Below are positions 56,030 to 64,000 of a stretch of DNA of 64,000 bases, piece by piece. Under the pieces are notes generated by a model. That model searched no databases. It was not told the DNA's origin and saw only the letters and a program-made list of their open reading frames with translations. The stretch comes from Desulfurispirillum indicum S5 (GTDB taxonomy: Bacteria > Chrysiogenota > Chrysiogenetes > Chrysiogenales > Chrysiogenaceae), in assembly GCF_000177635.2 (NCBI RefSeq), contig NC_014836.1, forward strand, positions 353,501 through 417,500, in the 5' to 3' direction. Numbering within the stretch: position 1 is the first letter of the stretch; every line of letters begins with the position of its first letter. The position numbers were made by a program, and so were the translations under genes.

Positions 56030-57114
56030 TTGACCTCCGGGTATGAGAAAAATGTATGCAGATTCAGAATGGAGCTGTAGAGGAAGCCCCTGGGATCTAC
56101 GTGTCTGCCACGGTAGTGGATTTCATAGTGCAGGTGGGAGGCGGTTGACCTTCCCGTGTTGCCCATGTAGCCGATAAGCTGGCCTCCTAGTACCTGATCG
56201 CCTCTTTCTAGCACATATTCTGACAAATGGATATAGCGGGTGGTAAAACCGTGCTGGTGACGGATTTCAATATAGTTCCCCGCCAGATTGTCGTATCCGG
56301 CACGGGAGACCACGCCGGGAGCAGGCGCGAAGACCGGAGTTCCCTCGACATTGGCGATATCATAGCCCGCGTGGAATGAAGGTCGCCCGGTGATGGGGTG
56401 GATGCGTGGGCCGTAGCGGCTGCTTATGCGTCCTTCCGTGGGGAAGGAGACGGGAAGCTCCTTGATGAGATTGTTGCGCAGGACGATTTCATTTTCAATA
56501 CTGTCGATTTTTGCGTAGACATCATCAACCGTCAGGCGGGAGGCCTCCTTGACCGAAGAGCTGTGGGACATCCCCAGCTTGCTTTCGATATCCATGACGC
56601 GACTGGCCACCCGCTGCAGCTGTGAGCGGGCAAAGGTCAGCTCGCGCTCAATGGCGCGATTGGCGCTGGGGTCGTCAACGCGGCGCAGGGCGCCCTGCAG
56701 AATGAAATTCTCATTGAGCAGAACGTACTGGGAGAGCTCTTCCTTGTAGCGGTTGAGCAGGGAGTAGTTCTCCTGCAGCTCAAGCTGCGCCAGTTCCAGG
56801 GCGCTCTCCTTGCGGGCGCTTTCGTCGATGAGGTCGTCGATGCTTTTATTGAGGAATCCGATCTTGTCGTGAAGGGTGAGGATGCGCTGATGGCTGAGCT
56901 TTGTTTCAAAAATAAAATACAGTGCCACGCCCGTTATGATGACCAGGTAGGCAAATACCAGTACCACCAGGCGCGAGAGCTTGCGATGGGTAACCATTCC
57001 TCCCGAACCTGAAGCGGTGGAGAGGTAGATGTACTGCTCGTCATTGATCTTGCGCTGGCGTTTATGCTGAATCTGTTTGCGGTGGCGTTCTATGCTGTGG
57101 CGTGCTTCACTCAT
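55972..57114 (-). CDS. membrane-anchored M23 family endopeptidase
   Basis: The 380-residue protein has a basic cytoplasmic tail, one membrane helix at about 46-68, a coiled-coil stretch (about 75-200) and a LytM/M23 domain with zinc ligands in HAGYD, and HLHYE near residue 330. It should cut peptide cross-links in peptidoglycan. Both catalytic histidine motifs are present, so it is probably active. A bactofilin gene overlaps its 3' end, which suggests a localised wall-remodelling pair. Confidence 0.92.
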   Translation of the reverse strand: MSEARHSIERHRKQIQHKRQRKINDEQYIYLSTASGSGGMVTHRKLSRLVVLVFAYLVIITGVALYFIFETKLSHQRILTLHDKIGFLNKSIDDLIDESARKESALELAQLELQENYSLLNRYKEELSQYVLLNENFILQGALRRVDDPSANRAIERELTFARSQLQRVASRVMDIESKLGMSHSSSVKEASRLTVDDVYAKIDSIENEIVLRNNLIKELPVSFPTEGRISSRYGPRIHPITGRPSFHAGYDIANVEGTPVFAPAPGVVSRAGYDNLAGNYIEIRHQHGFTTRYIHLSEYVLERGDQVLGGQLIGYMGNTGRSTASHLHYEIHYRGRHVDPRGFLYSSILNLHTFFSYPEVKWRYSQLKKSHQETTAKVN

Positions 57115-57208
57115 AATGGGTATCTATACCACAGGATGAGTGTACTTGAAAAGTATTGCGCATAGTATGGGCTCTATTTTAAGAAATAGTCGCGAAAGAG
57201 CACAAAAA

Positions 57209-57245
57209 GAAAGACCCGGCACCGCAGGGAAAGTGCCATGCCGGG
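57209..57245 (-). terminator. terminator after the DUF4168 gene
   Basis: On the minus strand CCCGGCA (57239-57245) pairs with TGCCGGG (57215-57221), and then TCTTTCTTTTT follows. It closes the single-gene unit before the peptidase promoter. Confidence 0.75.
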
Positions 57246-57253
57246 CGCCGTGG

Positions 57254-57634
57254 TCAGCGTTGCAGCTGTTCGATTTTTTCCAGAATGCGACCGCGCAGCT
57301 CTTCGTTCATCTGTGCCATCAGCATGATTTCATTATAGGCGTCCACCTCCATGCCGCTATCAAGCACAACCTGGGTCATCTCTTCGTTAGCCTGCTGTTG
57401 AAGACGCTGTGCTTCTTCAGGATCCTGGACGTTGCCGAGTTTCGCCTGGTACTCCTGCTGGATGGCCGAAATTTCCACATAGGCTTCGGAGACCTGCCGG
57501 ATTTCCTGGCTGCTGACGTCACGCATTTCCACCTGCTGGTGTGGAGCCTGCTGGGCTGAGGCGATCGAGGTGACGGAAAAGACCAGGGCGAAGGCAAAGG
57601 CGATCGTTGCGGGGAGTTGAAGGTATGATTTCAT
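57254..57634 (-). CDS. small exported DUF4168 protein
   Basis: The 126-residue product has a signal peptide (MKSYLQLPATIAFAFALVFS, cleavage likely after SIASA) and a helical body (VSSQEIRQVSEAYVEISAIQQEYQAKL; LDSGMEVDAYNEIMLMAQMNEELRGRI) matching DUF4168. Function is unknown. The ATG at 57634 has a full AGGAGG upstream. A sigma-54-type promoter lies about 60 bases before it, and a sigma-54 regulator pair is encoded divergently. Confidence 0.82.
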   Translation of the reverse strand: MKSYLQLPATIAFAFALVFSVTSIASAQQAPHQQVEMRDVSSQEIRQVSEAYVEISAIQQEYQAKLGNVQDPEEAQRLQQQANEEMTQVVLDSGMEVDAYNEIMLMAQMNEELRGRILEKIEQLQR

Positions 57635-57692
57635 GAGAATCCTCCTGTAGGTTTTGGATATCCCCCATGGGGTATTCCGCTGCCCAGGGGTA

Positions 57693-57710
57693 GAGCACAT
57701 GGTATGCCAG
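57693..57710 (-). promoter_or_regulatory. sigma-54-type (-24/-12) promoter of the DUF4168 gene
   Basis: On the minus strand CTGGCATACCATGTGCTC has the required GG (57707-57708) and GC (57695-57696) exactly ten bases apart, within a good TGGCA/GTGCT context. Transcription would start near 57683. The next gene outward is an NtrB/NtrC-like pair, and a 14-bp palindrome lies at 57826-57839. Confidence 0.65.
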
Positions 57711-57857
57711 TTTGCGGATGGACAGGCTATGTTGTTTTGTTGCGGCATTTCGCCTTGTCTGATCCCGTTGGATGACTTGGAATATCGGGGAAAAAAGTGT
57801 ATACATATGGCACATGAGACATAATGGCGCGGCCGCGCCGTGGAAATGGAGCTGACT

Positions 57858-59309
57858 ATGGGCAGTCTGCGACTTGGATTGATTCTCTATATTGTCATCC
57901 CCCTGGGCGTGTTGATGGGAGTGGGGGGGTACCTGACCTTCAGCGCCCTGGAGCGCCATGTGGAAGAGCGTATGCAGAAGGATCTTGAGCTGGTTGCCCG
58001 TGCCATTCGCCTGCCCATCAGTCACGCGCTGGAACGCGATCGCAGTGGCAGTGTGCTGCGGGCGCTGGAGTCGGCATTTCGCATTGGCAGGGTGTACAGC
58101 GCCTATGTGTATGACGCCGATGGCCAGAGAATCGCCGTGGCTGGGGCGATAGACCCCGCGCCCCGTCAACGGGTGCTTTCACGGCTTGCCGCTGGCGGCG
58201 AACGCCATGGCGAGTATGGGGAGGTTGCCGGGCAGGATGTGTATTCGTATTTCGTCCCCCTTACCGACTCGGGAGGACGCATTAATGGTCTGCTGCAGCT
58301 GACTCGCCAGCAGAGCGAGTTTCAGGAGTATATCGCCAGAATGCGCCTGTGGTTTATCGGTGCTCTTGGGCTCAGTATTCTCGTCACGGCAGTTCTGGTG
58401 CTCTACGGGCACCACCGGGCGCTGGGAATCTCTTTCCGTCGGCTGGTCAGCAGCATGCACCGCGTGAAGCAGGGAGATATCCGCCATCGCTCAATTGTCG
58501 AAGGCCCTCGGGAGATCATGGCCCTGGCGGGAAGTTTTAATTCCATGCTGGATGGCATAGAAGAGGCGCAGCGGGAGATTGAATCCCGGCGTCAAGAGGA
58601 ACAGCGCCTGCAGCAGCGTCTGCGGCAGACAGAGAAACTGGCGGCGATCGGACAGCTGGCGGCGGGAGTTGCCCATGAGCTGGGAACTCCCCTCAGCGTG
58701 ATTGACGGCAAGGCTCAGCGCGCACTGCGCCGCCAGGATATGTGTGAACATGGCCGGGAGGCCCTGCAGCAGGTTCGCCATGAGGTGCAGCGCATGGAGC
58801 ACATTGTCCGCCAGTTGCTGGACTTCAGCACGAACAGCATGCACTGCCGGAACACCTCTGCGGCCCGGCTGGCTCAGAGCGCTGCCAGTGCCCTGGCAGA
58901 CCGGCAGAAGCGCAGCGCCGTGAGGCTGCAGCTTCGCGGGGAGAGCACCGCTCCGCTTTTCCGGGCTGATCCCATTCGCCTGGAGCAGGTTCTGGTGAAT
59001 CTGCTGGAAAACGCCATGGAGGCCGCTCCCGGCGGGGAAGTTCACCTTGCATGGGAGGTGTGTTCCCATCGACTCTGCTTCACCGTGGAAGACAGCGGCC
59101 CTGGTGTTCCTGAGTCCATCAGCCATCGCATTTTTGAGCCCTTCTTTACCACCTGGCCTGTGGGGCAGGGAACCGGTCTGGGTCTGGCCGTCGTCCATGG
59201 AATCATAGAGGAGCACGGTGGGACCATTGAAGTGGGACGGAGTGCCCTTGGCGGAGCACTTTTTCAGGTGGTGCTGCCGATAGGGCAGGGGGGAGCCGCC
59301 CATGGGTGA
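57858..59309 (+). CDS. NtrB-like membrane sensor histidine kinase
   Basis: The 483-residue kinase has helices at 5-28 and 165-184 around a periplasmic sensor region, a HAMP domain, a dimerisation domain with phosphoryl site H273 (LAAGVAHELGTPLSVI) and a HATPase domain (LVNLLENAMEAAPGGE; DSGPGVPESI; GTGLGLAVVHGIIEEHGG). The start at 57858 has TGGAG six bases upstream. It overlaps the regulator gene by eight bases. The signal is unknown. Confidence 0.92.
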   Translation: MGSLRLGLILYIVIPLGVLMGVGGYLTFSALERHVEERMQKDLELVARAIRLPISHALERDRSGSVLRALESAFRIGRVYSAYVYDADGQRIAVAGAIDPAPRQRVLSRLAAGGERHGEYGEVAGQDVYSYFVPLTDSGGRINGLLQLTRQQSEFQEYIARMRLWFIGALGLSILVTAVLVLYGHHRALGISFRRLVSSMHRVKQGDIRHRSIVEGPREIMALAGSFNSMLDGIEEAQREIESRRQEEQRLQQRLRQTEKLAAIGQLAAGVAHELGTPLSVIDGKAQRALRRQDMCEHGREALQQVRHEVQRMEHIVRQLLDFSTNSMHCRNTSAARLAQSAASALADRQKRSAVRLQLRGESTAPLFRADPIRLEQVLVNLLENAMEAAPGGEVHLAWEVCSHRLCFTVEDSGPGVPESISHRIFEPFFTTWPVGQGTGLGLAVVHGIIEEHGGTIEVGRSALGGALFQVVLPIGQGGAAHG

Positions 59310-60684
59310 TTTTGATCCCGGCCAATACCGTATTCTGCTGGTGGAGGATGACGAGAGCCTCTCTCAGCTGCTGCTGGATGAAATATCCGACGCAGGCTAC
59401 CAGGTGTTCCGCGAAATGACCGCGGAGCAGGGGTTGCGCATGGTGCGGGCTCAGGCAGTGGATCTGGTGATCAGCGACCTGCGTCTGCCGGGTATGACTG
59501 GGCTGGAGTTTCTTGAGGCGCTCCAGAGGCAGGACACCCCACCAGCCTGTATTGTGATCACGGGGTTCGGGACCATCAGCCAGGCCGTGCAGGCTCTCAA
59601 AGCCGGAGCCGATGATTTCCTGACCAAACCACTGCACCTGGAGCACCTGATGCTCAGTGTCCGGCGGGTTCTGGGAAATCGCCTGCTGCGTCAGGAGCTG
59701 GCCGCACTGCGCCTGGCTCCGACGCAGGAGAGCTTTCATGGCATGGTTGGCCACAGCGATCCCATGACCCACCTCTATGCCCAGATTCGCCAGGTAGCCA
59801 GGGCATATGGGCCGGTACTGATAACCGGCGAAAGCGGCGTAGGCAAGGAGCTGGTGGCGCGGGCCATTCACCGGGAAAGTGAGCGCCGCCAAGAGGCCTT
59901 TGTGGCCATTAACTGTGCGGGAATACCGGAAAATCTCATGGAAAGTGAGTTTTTTGGTCATGTTGCCGGTTCTTTTACCGGAGCGCGCTCCGAGCGCCGC
60001 GGACTGATCTCAGATGCCCATGGCGGAACCCTGCTGCTGGATGAAATCGGCGAGATGCCCTTGCCTTTGCAGGCCAAGCTGCTGCGGGTCATTCAGGAAG
60101 GGGTGCTGCGACCGGTGGGGGGGAACCGGGAGGAGAAAGTCGATGTGCGGGTGCTGGCGGCTACCAACCGTGACCTTGAAGAGGAGATGCGTCAGGGTCG
60201 CTTTCGCGAAGACCTCTTCTACCGCCTGGAGACCTTCGCGCTGCACGTTCCGCCCCTGCGGGACCGGGGTGATGATCTGGAACTCCTGGCGGCCAGATTC
60301 CTGGAACAGATGGAGCAGCGCCTGGGGCGTCGCTTCCAGGGATTCAGCGAAGAGGCGCTCAGCAAACTGCGGCAGTATCCTTTTCCGGGAAATGTGCGCG
60401 AGCTGCAAAATGCCATGGAGCGAGCAGCCACTTTCTGTCGCGGAAGCCGGATTCAGCCGCAGCATCTGCCCGCCCGTATTCGGCAGTACCGCAGCGGCAG
60501 CGATCCCTCTGCCCCTTTTCCCATTGCCCTGACGGGCGAGGACGGTTTTCTGAGTCTGGAAGAACTGCAGCGTCGCTACATACAGTATGTGGTGGAGCAG
60601 TTGGGGGGCAATAAGCGGCGGGCCGCCAGCGTGCTGGGCATCGGACGGCGAACCCTCTATCGCAAACTGGGTGTGGAGGAGTAG
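59302..60684 (+). CDS. NtrC-family sigma-54-dependent response regulator
   Basis: The 460-residue protein has a receiver domain with D59 (LVISDLRLPGMTG), an AAA+ domain with Walker A GESGVGKE at 176-183, the sigma-54 contact loop as GSFTGA at 223-228 (usual form GAFTGA), Walker B TLLLDEIGEM, and a Fis-type helix-turn-helix at the end (QLGGNKRRAASVLGIGRRTLYRKL). GSFTGA is a known working variant. It is the cognate partner of the kinase before it. Confidence 0.93.
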   Translation: MGDFDPGQYRILLVEDDESLSQLLLDEISDAGYQVFREMTAEQGLRMVRAQAVDLVISDLRLPGMTGLEFLEALQRQDTPPACIVITGFGTISQAVQALKAGADDFLTKPLHLEHLMLSVRRVLGNRLLRQELAALRLAPTQESFHGMVGHSDPMTHLYAQIRQVARAYGPVLITGESGVGKELVARAIHRESERRQEAFVAINCAGIPENLMESEFFGHVAGSFTGARSERRGLISDAHGGTLLLDEIGEMPLPLQAKLLRVIQEGVLRPVGGNREEKVDVRVLAATNRDLEEEMRQGRFREDLFYRLETFALHVPPLRDRGDDLELLAARFLEQMEQRLGRRFQGFSEEALSKLRQYPFPGNVRELQNAMERAATFCRGSRIQPQHLPARIRQYRSGSDPSAPFPIALTGEDGFLSLEELQRRYIQYVVEQLGGNKRRAASVLGIGRRTLYRKLGVEE

Positions 60685-60696
60685 CAGGAGTGGGGC

Positions 60697-61515
60697 TTAT
60701 GGAGCAGGGTGGCGCGAATTTTCCGTGTTGATCTTGTGCCCGGCACTGAGCAGGCGTTTGCGGGAAGTGTGGATGAGACCCATCAGGAGCGTCAGCTCCC
60801 GCTCGCTCCAGTCGCGCTTACGGATCATGATCGCCAGTTCCTGCCACAGGTGGTCGGGGTTCTGGGGATCGAGGTAGTCGATAAGCTCCAGATACTGGCG
60901 CAGCTTCTCCAGGAACTGCTCGCGCATGGAAGCCGGGGCAGCGGCCGGCATGGACGGGTCAATGCCGACGCCAGAAGCGCCGTGGCGGTGCAGCTCCCAC
61001 AGCACAATCAGCACGGCCTGGGCCAGATTCATGCTGGTGTAGCCGGAGTCGGTGGGCAGGGCCAGACGGTAGCGGCAGTGGCTCAGGGCAGCGTTATCAA
61101 GGCCATGGGCTTCATTGCCGAAAAGCAGCCCTACACGTTTGTGGGCAGCAGTGTGCTGCCCAACCAGAGCGGGCAGCTGGTCAAGGGTGATGTCGCATCC
61201 GTCAGACCAGGGCTGACGGGGACTCATGCCGATAACCACATCCATGGCGCGGCACAGCCCGCCGATATCCTCTACTCTGGTAAAATTCTCCCGCAGGTGT
61301 CCCGAGTGAACGGCATAACGCAGTACATCGGGGTCATCGGCACTGACTGGCCCGCAGAAGCGAAGCTGCGCGAAGCCGGTGTTGGCCATGGCGCGGCTGA
61401 TAAAACCAAGATTGACCGGTCCCTCTATATTGTTGAGGAGCACCCAGACACCATTCTTCCAGCCAGTGGACTCCTCAGCTGCGGGGGCTGGTCCGGACAA
61501 AGCTGCCCCCCTCAT
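60697..61515 (-). CDS. TrmJ-like SpoU-family RNA methyltransferase
   Basis: The 272-residue protein has the SPOUT knot motifs: VWVLLNNIEGPVNLGFISRAMANTGF (motif 1), VGLLFGNEAHGLDN (motif 2) and SGYTSMNLAQAVLIVLWEL (motif 3), followed by a helical C-terminal region as in TrmJ, which methylates ribose at position 32 of tRNAs. The start is uncertain: ATG 61515, ATG 61551 or TTG 61581 are possible, and each overlaps the small gene upstream. It is convergent with the regulator gene 12 bases away. Confidence 0.85.
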   Translation of the reverse strand: MRGAALSGPAPAAEESTGWKNGVWVLLNNIEGPVNLGFISRAMANTGFAQLRFCGPVSADDPDVLRYAVHSGHLRENFTRVEDIGGLCRAMDVVIGMSPRQPWSDGCDITLDQLPALVGQHTAAHKRVGLLFGNEAHGLDNAALSHCRYRLALPTDSGYTSMNLAQAVLIVLWELHRHGASGVGIDPSMPAAAPASMREQFLEKLRQYLELIDYLDPQNPDHLWQELAIMIRKRDWSERELTLLMGLIHTSRKRLLSAGHKINTENSRHPAP

Positions 61516-61675
61516 CCAGGTGGCCAAAGCCCTGGGCGACGGCAAATTCATCCCACCACTTTTCTCCCTGACAGTAGACAAAACGCGGGTCGCCCGTCAC
61601 CTCGACGGCCTTTTCCCAGACATCGCGGCCGTAAAACTCAAGGACGGCACAGCGCGGCTTGTTGAAATCTTCCAT
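61475..61675 (-). CDS. small protein of unknown function
   Basis: The 66-residue product (MEDFNKPRCAVLEFYGRDVW...) is acidic with several tryptophans (EKWWDEF) and two cysteines. I do not recognise the family. It begins three bases after the previous gene stop, with GGAG nearby, and its end overlaps the RNA methyltransferase start. The tight spacing on both sides supports it as a real gene of that three-gene unit. Confidence 0.6.
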   Translation of the reverse strand: MEDFNKPRCAVLEFYGRDVWEKAVEVTGDPRFVYCQGEKWWDEFAVAQGFGHLDEGGSFVRTSPRS

Positions 61676-61678
61676 GTA

Positions 61679-61930
61679 TCAGTACTCCGTACGAATTTTT
61701 CTCAGGGTCTCCTCCATGGAGGCTCCATCCTTGAGCATGCCGAAGGCGATGACCAGCTGGCGGTTGGAGTAGTCCCTGATGGCGAGGCCATAATTATGCT
61801 CTTTTTCCAGGATGGTTTCCAGGAAGATCCCACCATCATAGCGAGCCAGCATCAGATGGTCGCGATCCTCGTCGGGCAGCTTGCGCAGCTCGTCAAACAA
61901 TTCTCCCTGTGTGTGAATGCGCTTTTGCAT
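61679..61930 (-). CDS. small protein of unknown function
   Basis: The 83-residue product (MQKRIHTQGELFDELRKLPDEDRDHLMLARYDGG...) is charged, without cysteine or membrane segment. I do not recognise it. The ATG at 61930 has GGAAGGAGC six bases upstream, so the start is well set. First gene of the unit leading to the RNA methyltransferase. Confidence 0.65.
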   Translation of the reverse strand: MQKRIHTQGELFDELRKLPDEDRDHLMLARYDGGIFLETILEKEHNYGLAIRDYSNRQLVIAFGMLKDGASMEETLRKIRTEY

Positions 61931-62113
61931 CGGGTGCTCCTTCCGGGGAAAGGTTGGTGCTGTTGTCGGGTATGCCGCTGAAAACTGTGGGCATCTTAAT
62001 GGGAAATGGCGACGGGGGCAAGGCAGGGTTTTTGACCTGAAACTCCAGCATCCCGGGAAAGTGGCAAGGATCATGCAGGGTATACTGGCAAACACCAACA
62101 TCAGGAGGTTCCC

Positions 62114-62737
62114 ATGAACATCACCTCGTCCCTGGCATCCATACTCAACAGCAGTCCGCGAGCCCACGATGCTCTTGTGCGTAAGGGTCAGGGCCCCACG
62201 AAGAGTAACGAAGTCGACCTCCAGAAGATTGCAGAAAAGACTGCCAAGGCAGCAGAAAATATTTCTGTATCAAGTCTTGCCGATAAACTCCACACACTCA
62301 CCCACGAAAAAGTCATGGCGCTGCTGGATCCCGATGCCAAGCAGGCCCTGAACAGCGAGAGCGATGCCTTCACTTCCCTGCTGAACTTTCCTCCGGCCAG
62401 CGCCTCTGACGAACTCCTGCAGGCGTGGGGAGCGGCGACGGAAGGCTTTGAGGACAGCATCATCTCTTCCCTGCAGATTGACTTTTCCATTGAGCAGGTT
62501 CTGGCCAACGTCAAACGTCAGGTGGGCATGATCATCGGTGAGCATAATCCCGGTGAAAAAGAGTTCCGCGACATCTTCAGCGAAGAGAACTTCTCCTATC
62601 AGCAGGTTACAGAGCGAGTGATGATTCGCCTGGAAATTGCCAGTGAGTTCGGCAGCATCCGCATGGAAGAATTCTCCGAGAAAAAGGTCATGATCCAGAA
62701 TTTTCAGCAGCAGCTTGATTCCATGGGAATTGAATAA
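62114..62737 (+). CDS. protein of unknown function, 207 residues
   Basis: The soluble, largely helical, acidic product (MNITSSLASILNSSPRAHDA...; C-terminal KKVMIQNFQQQLDSMGIE) has no cysteine, signal or recognisable domain. AGGAGG lies five bases before the ATG and a terminator follows, so it is a single-gene unit. It may be lineage-specific. Its function is not known. Confidence 0.75.
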   Translation: MNITSSLASILNSSPRAHDALVRKGQGPTKSNEVDLQKIAEKTAKAAENISVSSLADKLHTLTHEKVMALLDPDAKQALNSESDAFTSLLNFPPASASDELLQAWGAATEGFEDSIISSLQIDFSIEQVLANVKRQVGMIIGEHNPGEKEFRDIFSEENFSYQQVTERVMIRLEIASEFGSIRMEEFSEKKVMIQNFQQQLDSMGIE

Positions 62738-62758
62738 GCGAAGATGAGAGAAGTTCTG

Positions 62759-62792
62759 AAAGCGCAGCGTCCTGTTGGCCTGCGCTTTTTTT
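62759..62792 (+). terminator. intrinsic terminator after the unknown 207-residue gene
   Basis: A 9-bp stem (62759-62767 with 62780-62788) runs straight into a T tract ending at 62792. It lies 21 bases after the stop. Confidence 0.88.
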
Positions 62793-62933
62793 CGTGAAAG
62801 AAACTCCCCTTGGGTGCCGGGGTGAAGTCACGCAAACCAGGGGTGTTGCAGGAAAACCTGCTGTTCAAGCCCCTTCTTGACTTGGTTCAGGGTGCGCAGT
62901 AAGATACGTCAAAATCAGACTCAGGAGACGTAC

Positions 62934-64000
62934 ATGGGTAAAACCGTAGCGCAAAAAATCTTTGACGCACATCTGCGCGATGAACCGTTCCCCGGCACCA
63001 AGGTGCTCAGCCTTGATATGGTATTCTGCCATGAAATCACTACTCCCATCGCCATAGACGACCTGGTACGCCTTGGCAAGGATCGTGTCTTCGACCCCAA
63101 CAAGATCAAAGCGGTCATCGATCACGTCACCCCCGCCAAAGACTCCAAAACCGCCCAGCAGGGCAAGGTTCTGCGCGACTGGGCCCGCCGCCACAGTATC
63201 AAGGACTTCTTCGACATCGGGCGCAACGGCGTCTGCCATGCCATCTTCCCCGAGAAGGGCTTTGTGCGCCCCGGCTATACCATCATCATGGGCGACTCCC
63301 ACACCTGCACCCACGGAGCCTTCGGCGCCTTTGCCGCCGGTGTCGGCACCACCGACCTGGAAGTGGGCATCCTCAAGGGCGTGTGCGCCTTCCGTCAGCC
63401 CAAAACCCTGCGCATTAACGTCAACGGTACGCTGCCCAAGGGCGTCTACGCCAAAGACGTGATTCTGCATATCATCGGCACCATCAGCGTCAACGGCGCC
63501 ACCGACATGGTCATTGAATTCGGTGGCAACGTGGTGGAAAACCTCTCCATGGAATCGCGCATGACCCTGTGCAACATGGCCATCGAAGCCGGTGGCACCA
63601 GTGGCATCTGCGCCCCCGACATGACCACCGTGGAATACCTGTGGCCCTTCATCAAGGACGACTACCCCTCCAAAGAAGCGGCCCTGGAAGATTACAAGCA
63701 GTGGCAGCCCGACGCCGATGCCGAGTATGAGCGGGTACTGGAAATTGACGCCAGCAGCCTGGAACCCATGTGCACCTACGGCTACAAACCCGACTGCGTC
63801 AAGCCCGTCAGCCAGATGACCGACAGTAAAATAGATCAGGTGTACATCGGCTCCTGCACCAACGGACGCATTGAAGACCTGCGCGAAGCCGCAGCCGTCC
63901 TCAAGGGCAAAACCATCGCCGACAGCGTGCGCGGCATCCTCTCCCCCGCCACCCCCGACATCTTCAAGCAGGCCAACCATGAGGGTCTTATCGACATCTT
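62934..64000 (+). CDS. leuC: 3-isopropylmalate dehydratase large subunit, cut by window edge
   Basis: The frame is open from the ATG at 62934 (CAGGAG upstream) to the window end, 355 residues. It is an aconitase-family protein: VFCHEITTPIAI, FPEKGFVRPGYTIIMGDSHTCTHGAFGAFAAGVGTTDLE, and the first cluster cysteine in YIGSCTNGRIEDL. The other two cluster cysteines lie past the edge. It isomerises isopropylmalate in leucine synthesis with LeuD. The shorter archaeal-type subgroup also contains homoaconitase, which cannot be fully excluded. Confidence 0.9.
   Translation, partial: MGKTVAQKIFDAHLRDEPFPGTKVLSLDMVFCHEITTPIAIDDLVRLGKDRVFDPNKIKAVIDHVTPAKDSKTAQQGKVLRDWARRHSIKDFFDIGRNGVCHAIFPEKGFVRPGYTIIMGDSHTCTHGAFGAFAAGVGTTDLEVGILKGVCAFRQPKTLRINVNGTLPKGVYAKDVILHIIGTISVNGATDMVIEFGGNVVENLSMESRMTLCNMAIEAGGTSGICAPDMTTVEYLWPFIKDDYPSKEAALEDYKQWQPDADAEYERVLEIDASSLEPMCTYGYKPDCVKPVSQMTDSKIDQVYIGSCTNGRIEDLREAAAVLKGKTIADSVRGILSPATPDIFKQANHEGLIDI

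Noticed and set aside
57809-57826. A second sigma-54 promoter reading into the NtrB-like kinase (TGGCACATGAG...)
   Set aside because: The GC of the -12 element is missing at the required ten-base spacing.
1-64000. CRISPR arrays, insertion sequences, integrases or phage genes
   Set aside because: No regular repeat-spacer array, transposase or integrase motif was seen anywhere in the window.

Overview
The window is a bacterial chromosome segment of moderately high GC content, with dense coding, short gene gaps and frequent TTG and GTG starts. A complete respiratory arsenate reductase locus beside an arsenic-detoxification operon, a full str-S10-spc-alpha ribosomal block, and a bactofilin next to an M23 endopeptidase (a pairing linked to cell curvature) would all fit a spirillum-shaped arsenate respirer such as a member of the Chrysiogenetes (Desulfurispirillum-like). 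That placement is inference from gene content; no database search was run.

Layout. 1-15.6 kb is an accessory redox, metalloid and sulfur region. It holds a membrane-anchored (VTT domain) flavin disulfide oxidoreductase cut by the window edge; an ECF sigma factor with an NrsF-type membrane anti-sigma factor and a TauE/SafE exporter; the KtrAB potassium system; an ArsR-regulated operon of cysteine desulfurase, DsrE-like protein and methyltransferase; an operon of ArsS-like radical SAM enzyme, DUF3047 protein and AhpD/CMD protein; and a fused 5-oxoprolinase/hydantoinase. 15.7-33.5 kb has tRNA-Ser(GGA) and then, divergently, rpsL-rpsG-fusA followed without a break by the S10, spc and alpha gene sets through rplQ. 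tuf is absent between fusA and rpsJ, and map is absent between adk and infA. A promoter followed by a terminator-like hairpin precedes rpsL.

33.6-41.9 kb carries serA, ribF, cheV, prfC, a hipBA toxin-antitoxin pair with three operator-like 16-mers, and a Gate-domain membrane protein flanked on both sides by copies of a dispersed hairpin repeat. 42.0-46.5 kb has a pirin gene and the ars operon arsR-acr3-arsC-permease-thioredoxin-like protein. 46.5-55.6 kb is the arsenate respiration locus. arrA and arrB, then (after a strong terminator) a TorD-type chaperone and a four-cluster ferredoxin, run rightward. Divergent from arrA is an overlapping four-gene operon: a PhnD-like binding protein with a single cysteine, a NarX-type kinase, a NarL-type regulator and a lipoprotein rhodanese. 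The simplest reading is that the binding protein senses arsenic outside the cytoplasm and the kinase/regulator switches on arrAB, while the ars operon exports the arsenite that respiration produces.

55.6-64 kb holds a bactofilin and M23 peptidase; a small exported DUF4168 protein behind a sigma-54-type promoter, divergent from an NtrB/NtrC-like pair; a TrmJ-like RNA methyltransferase; two small unknown genes; an unknown 207-residue protein; and leuC, cut by the right edge.

The strongest candidates for something not well described are the arsenic-sensing four-gene operon with its built-in rhodanese lipoprotein, and the ArsR / cysteine desulfurase / DsrE / methyltransferase operon.
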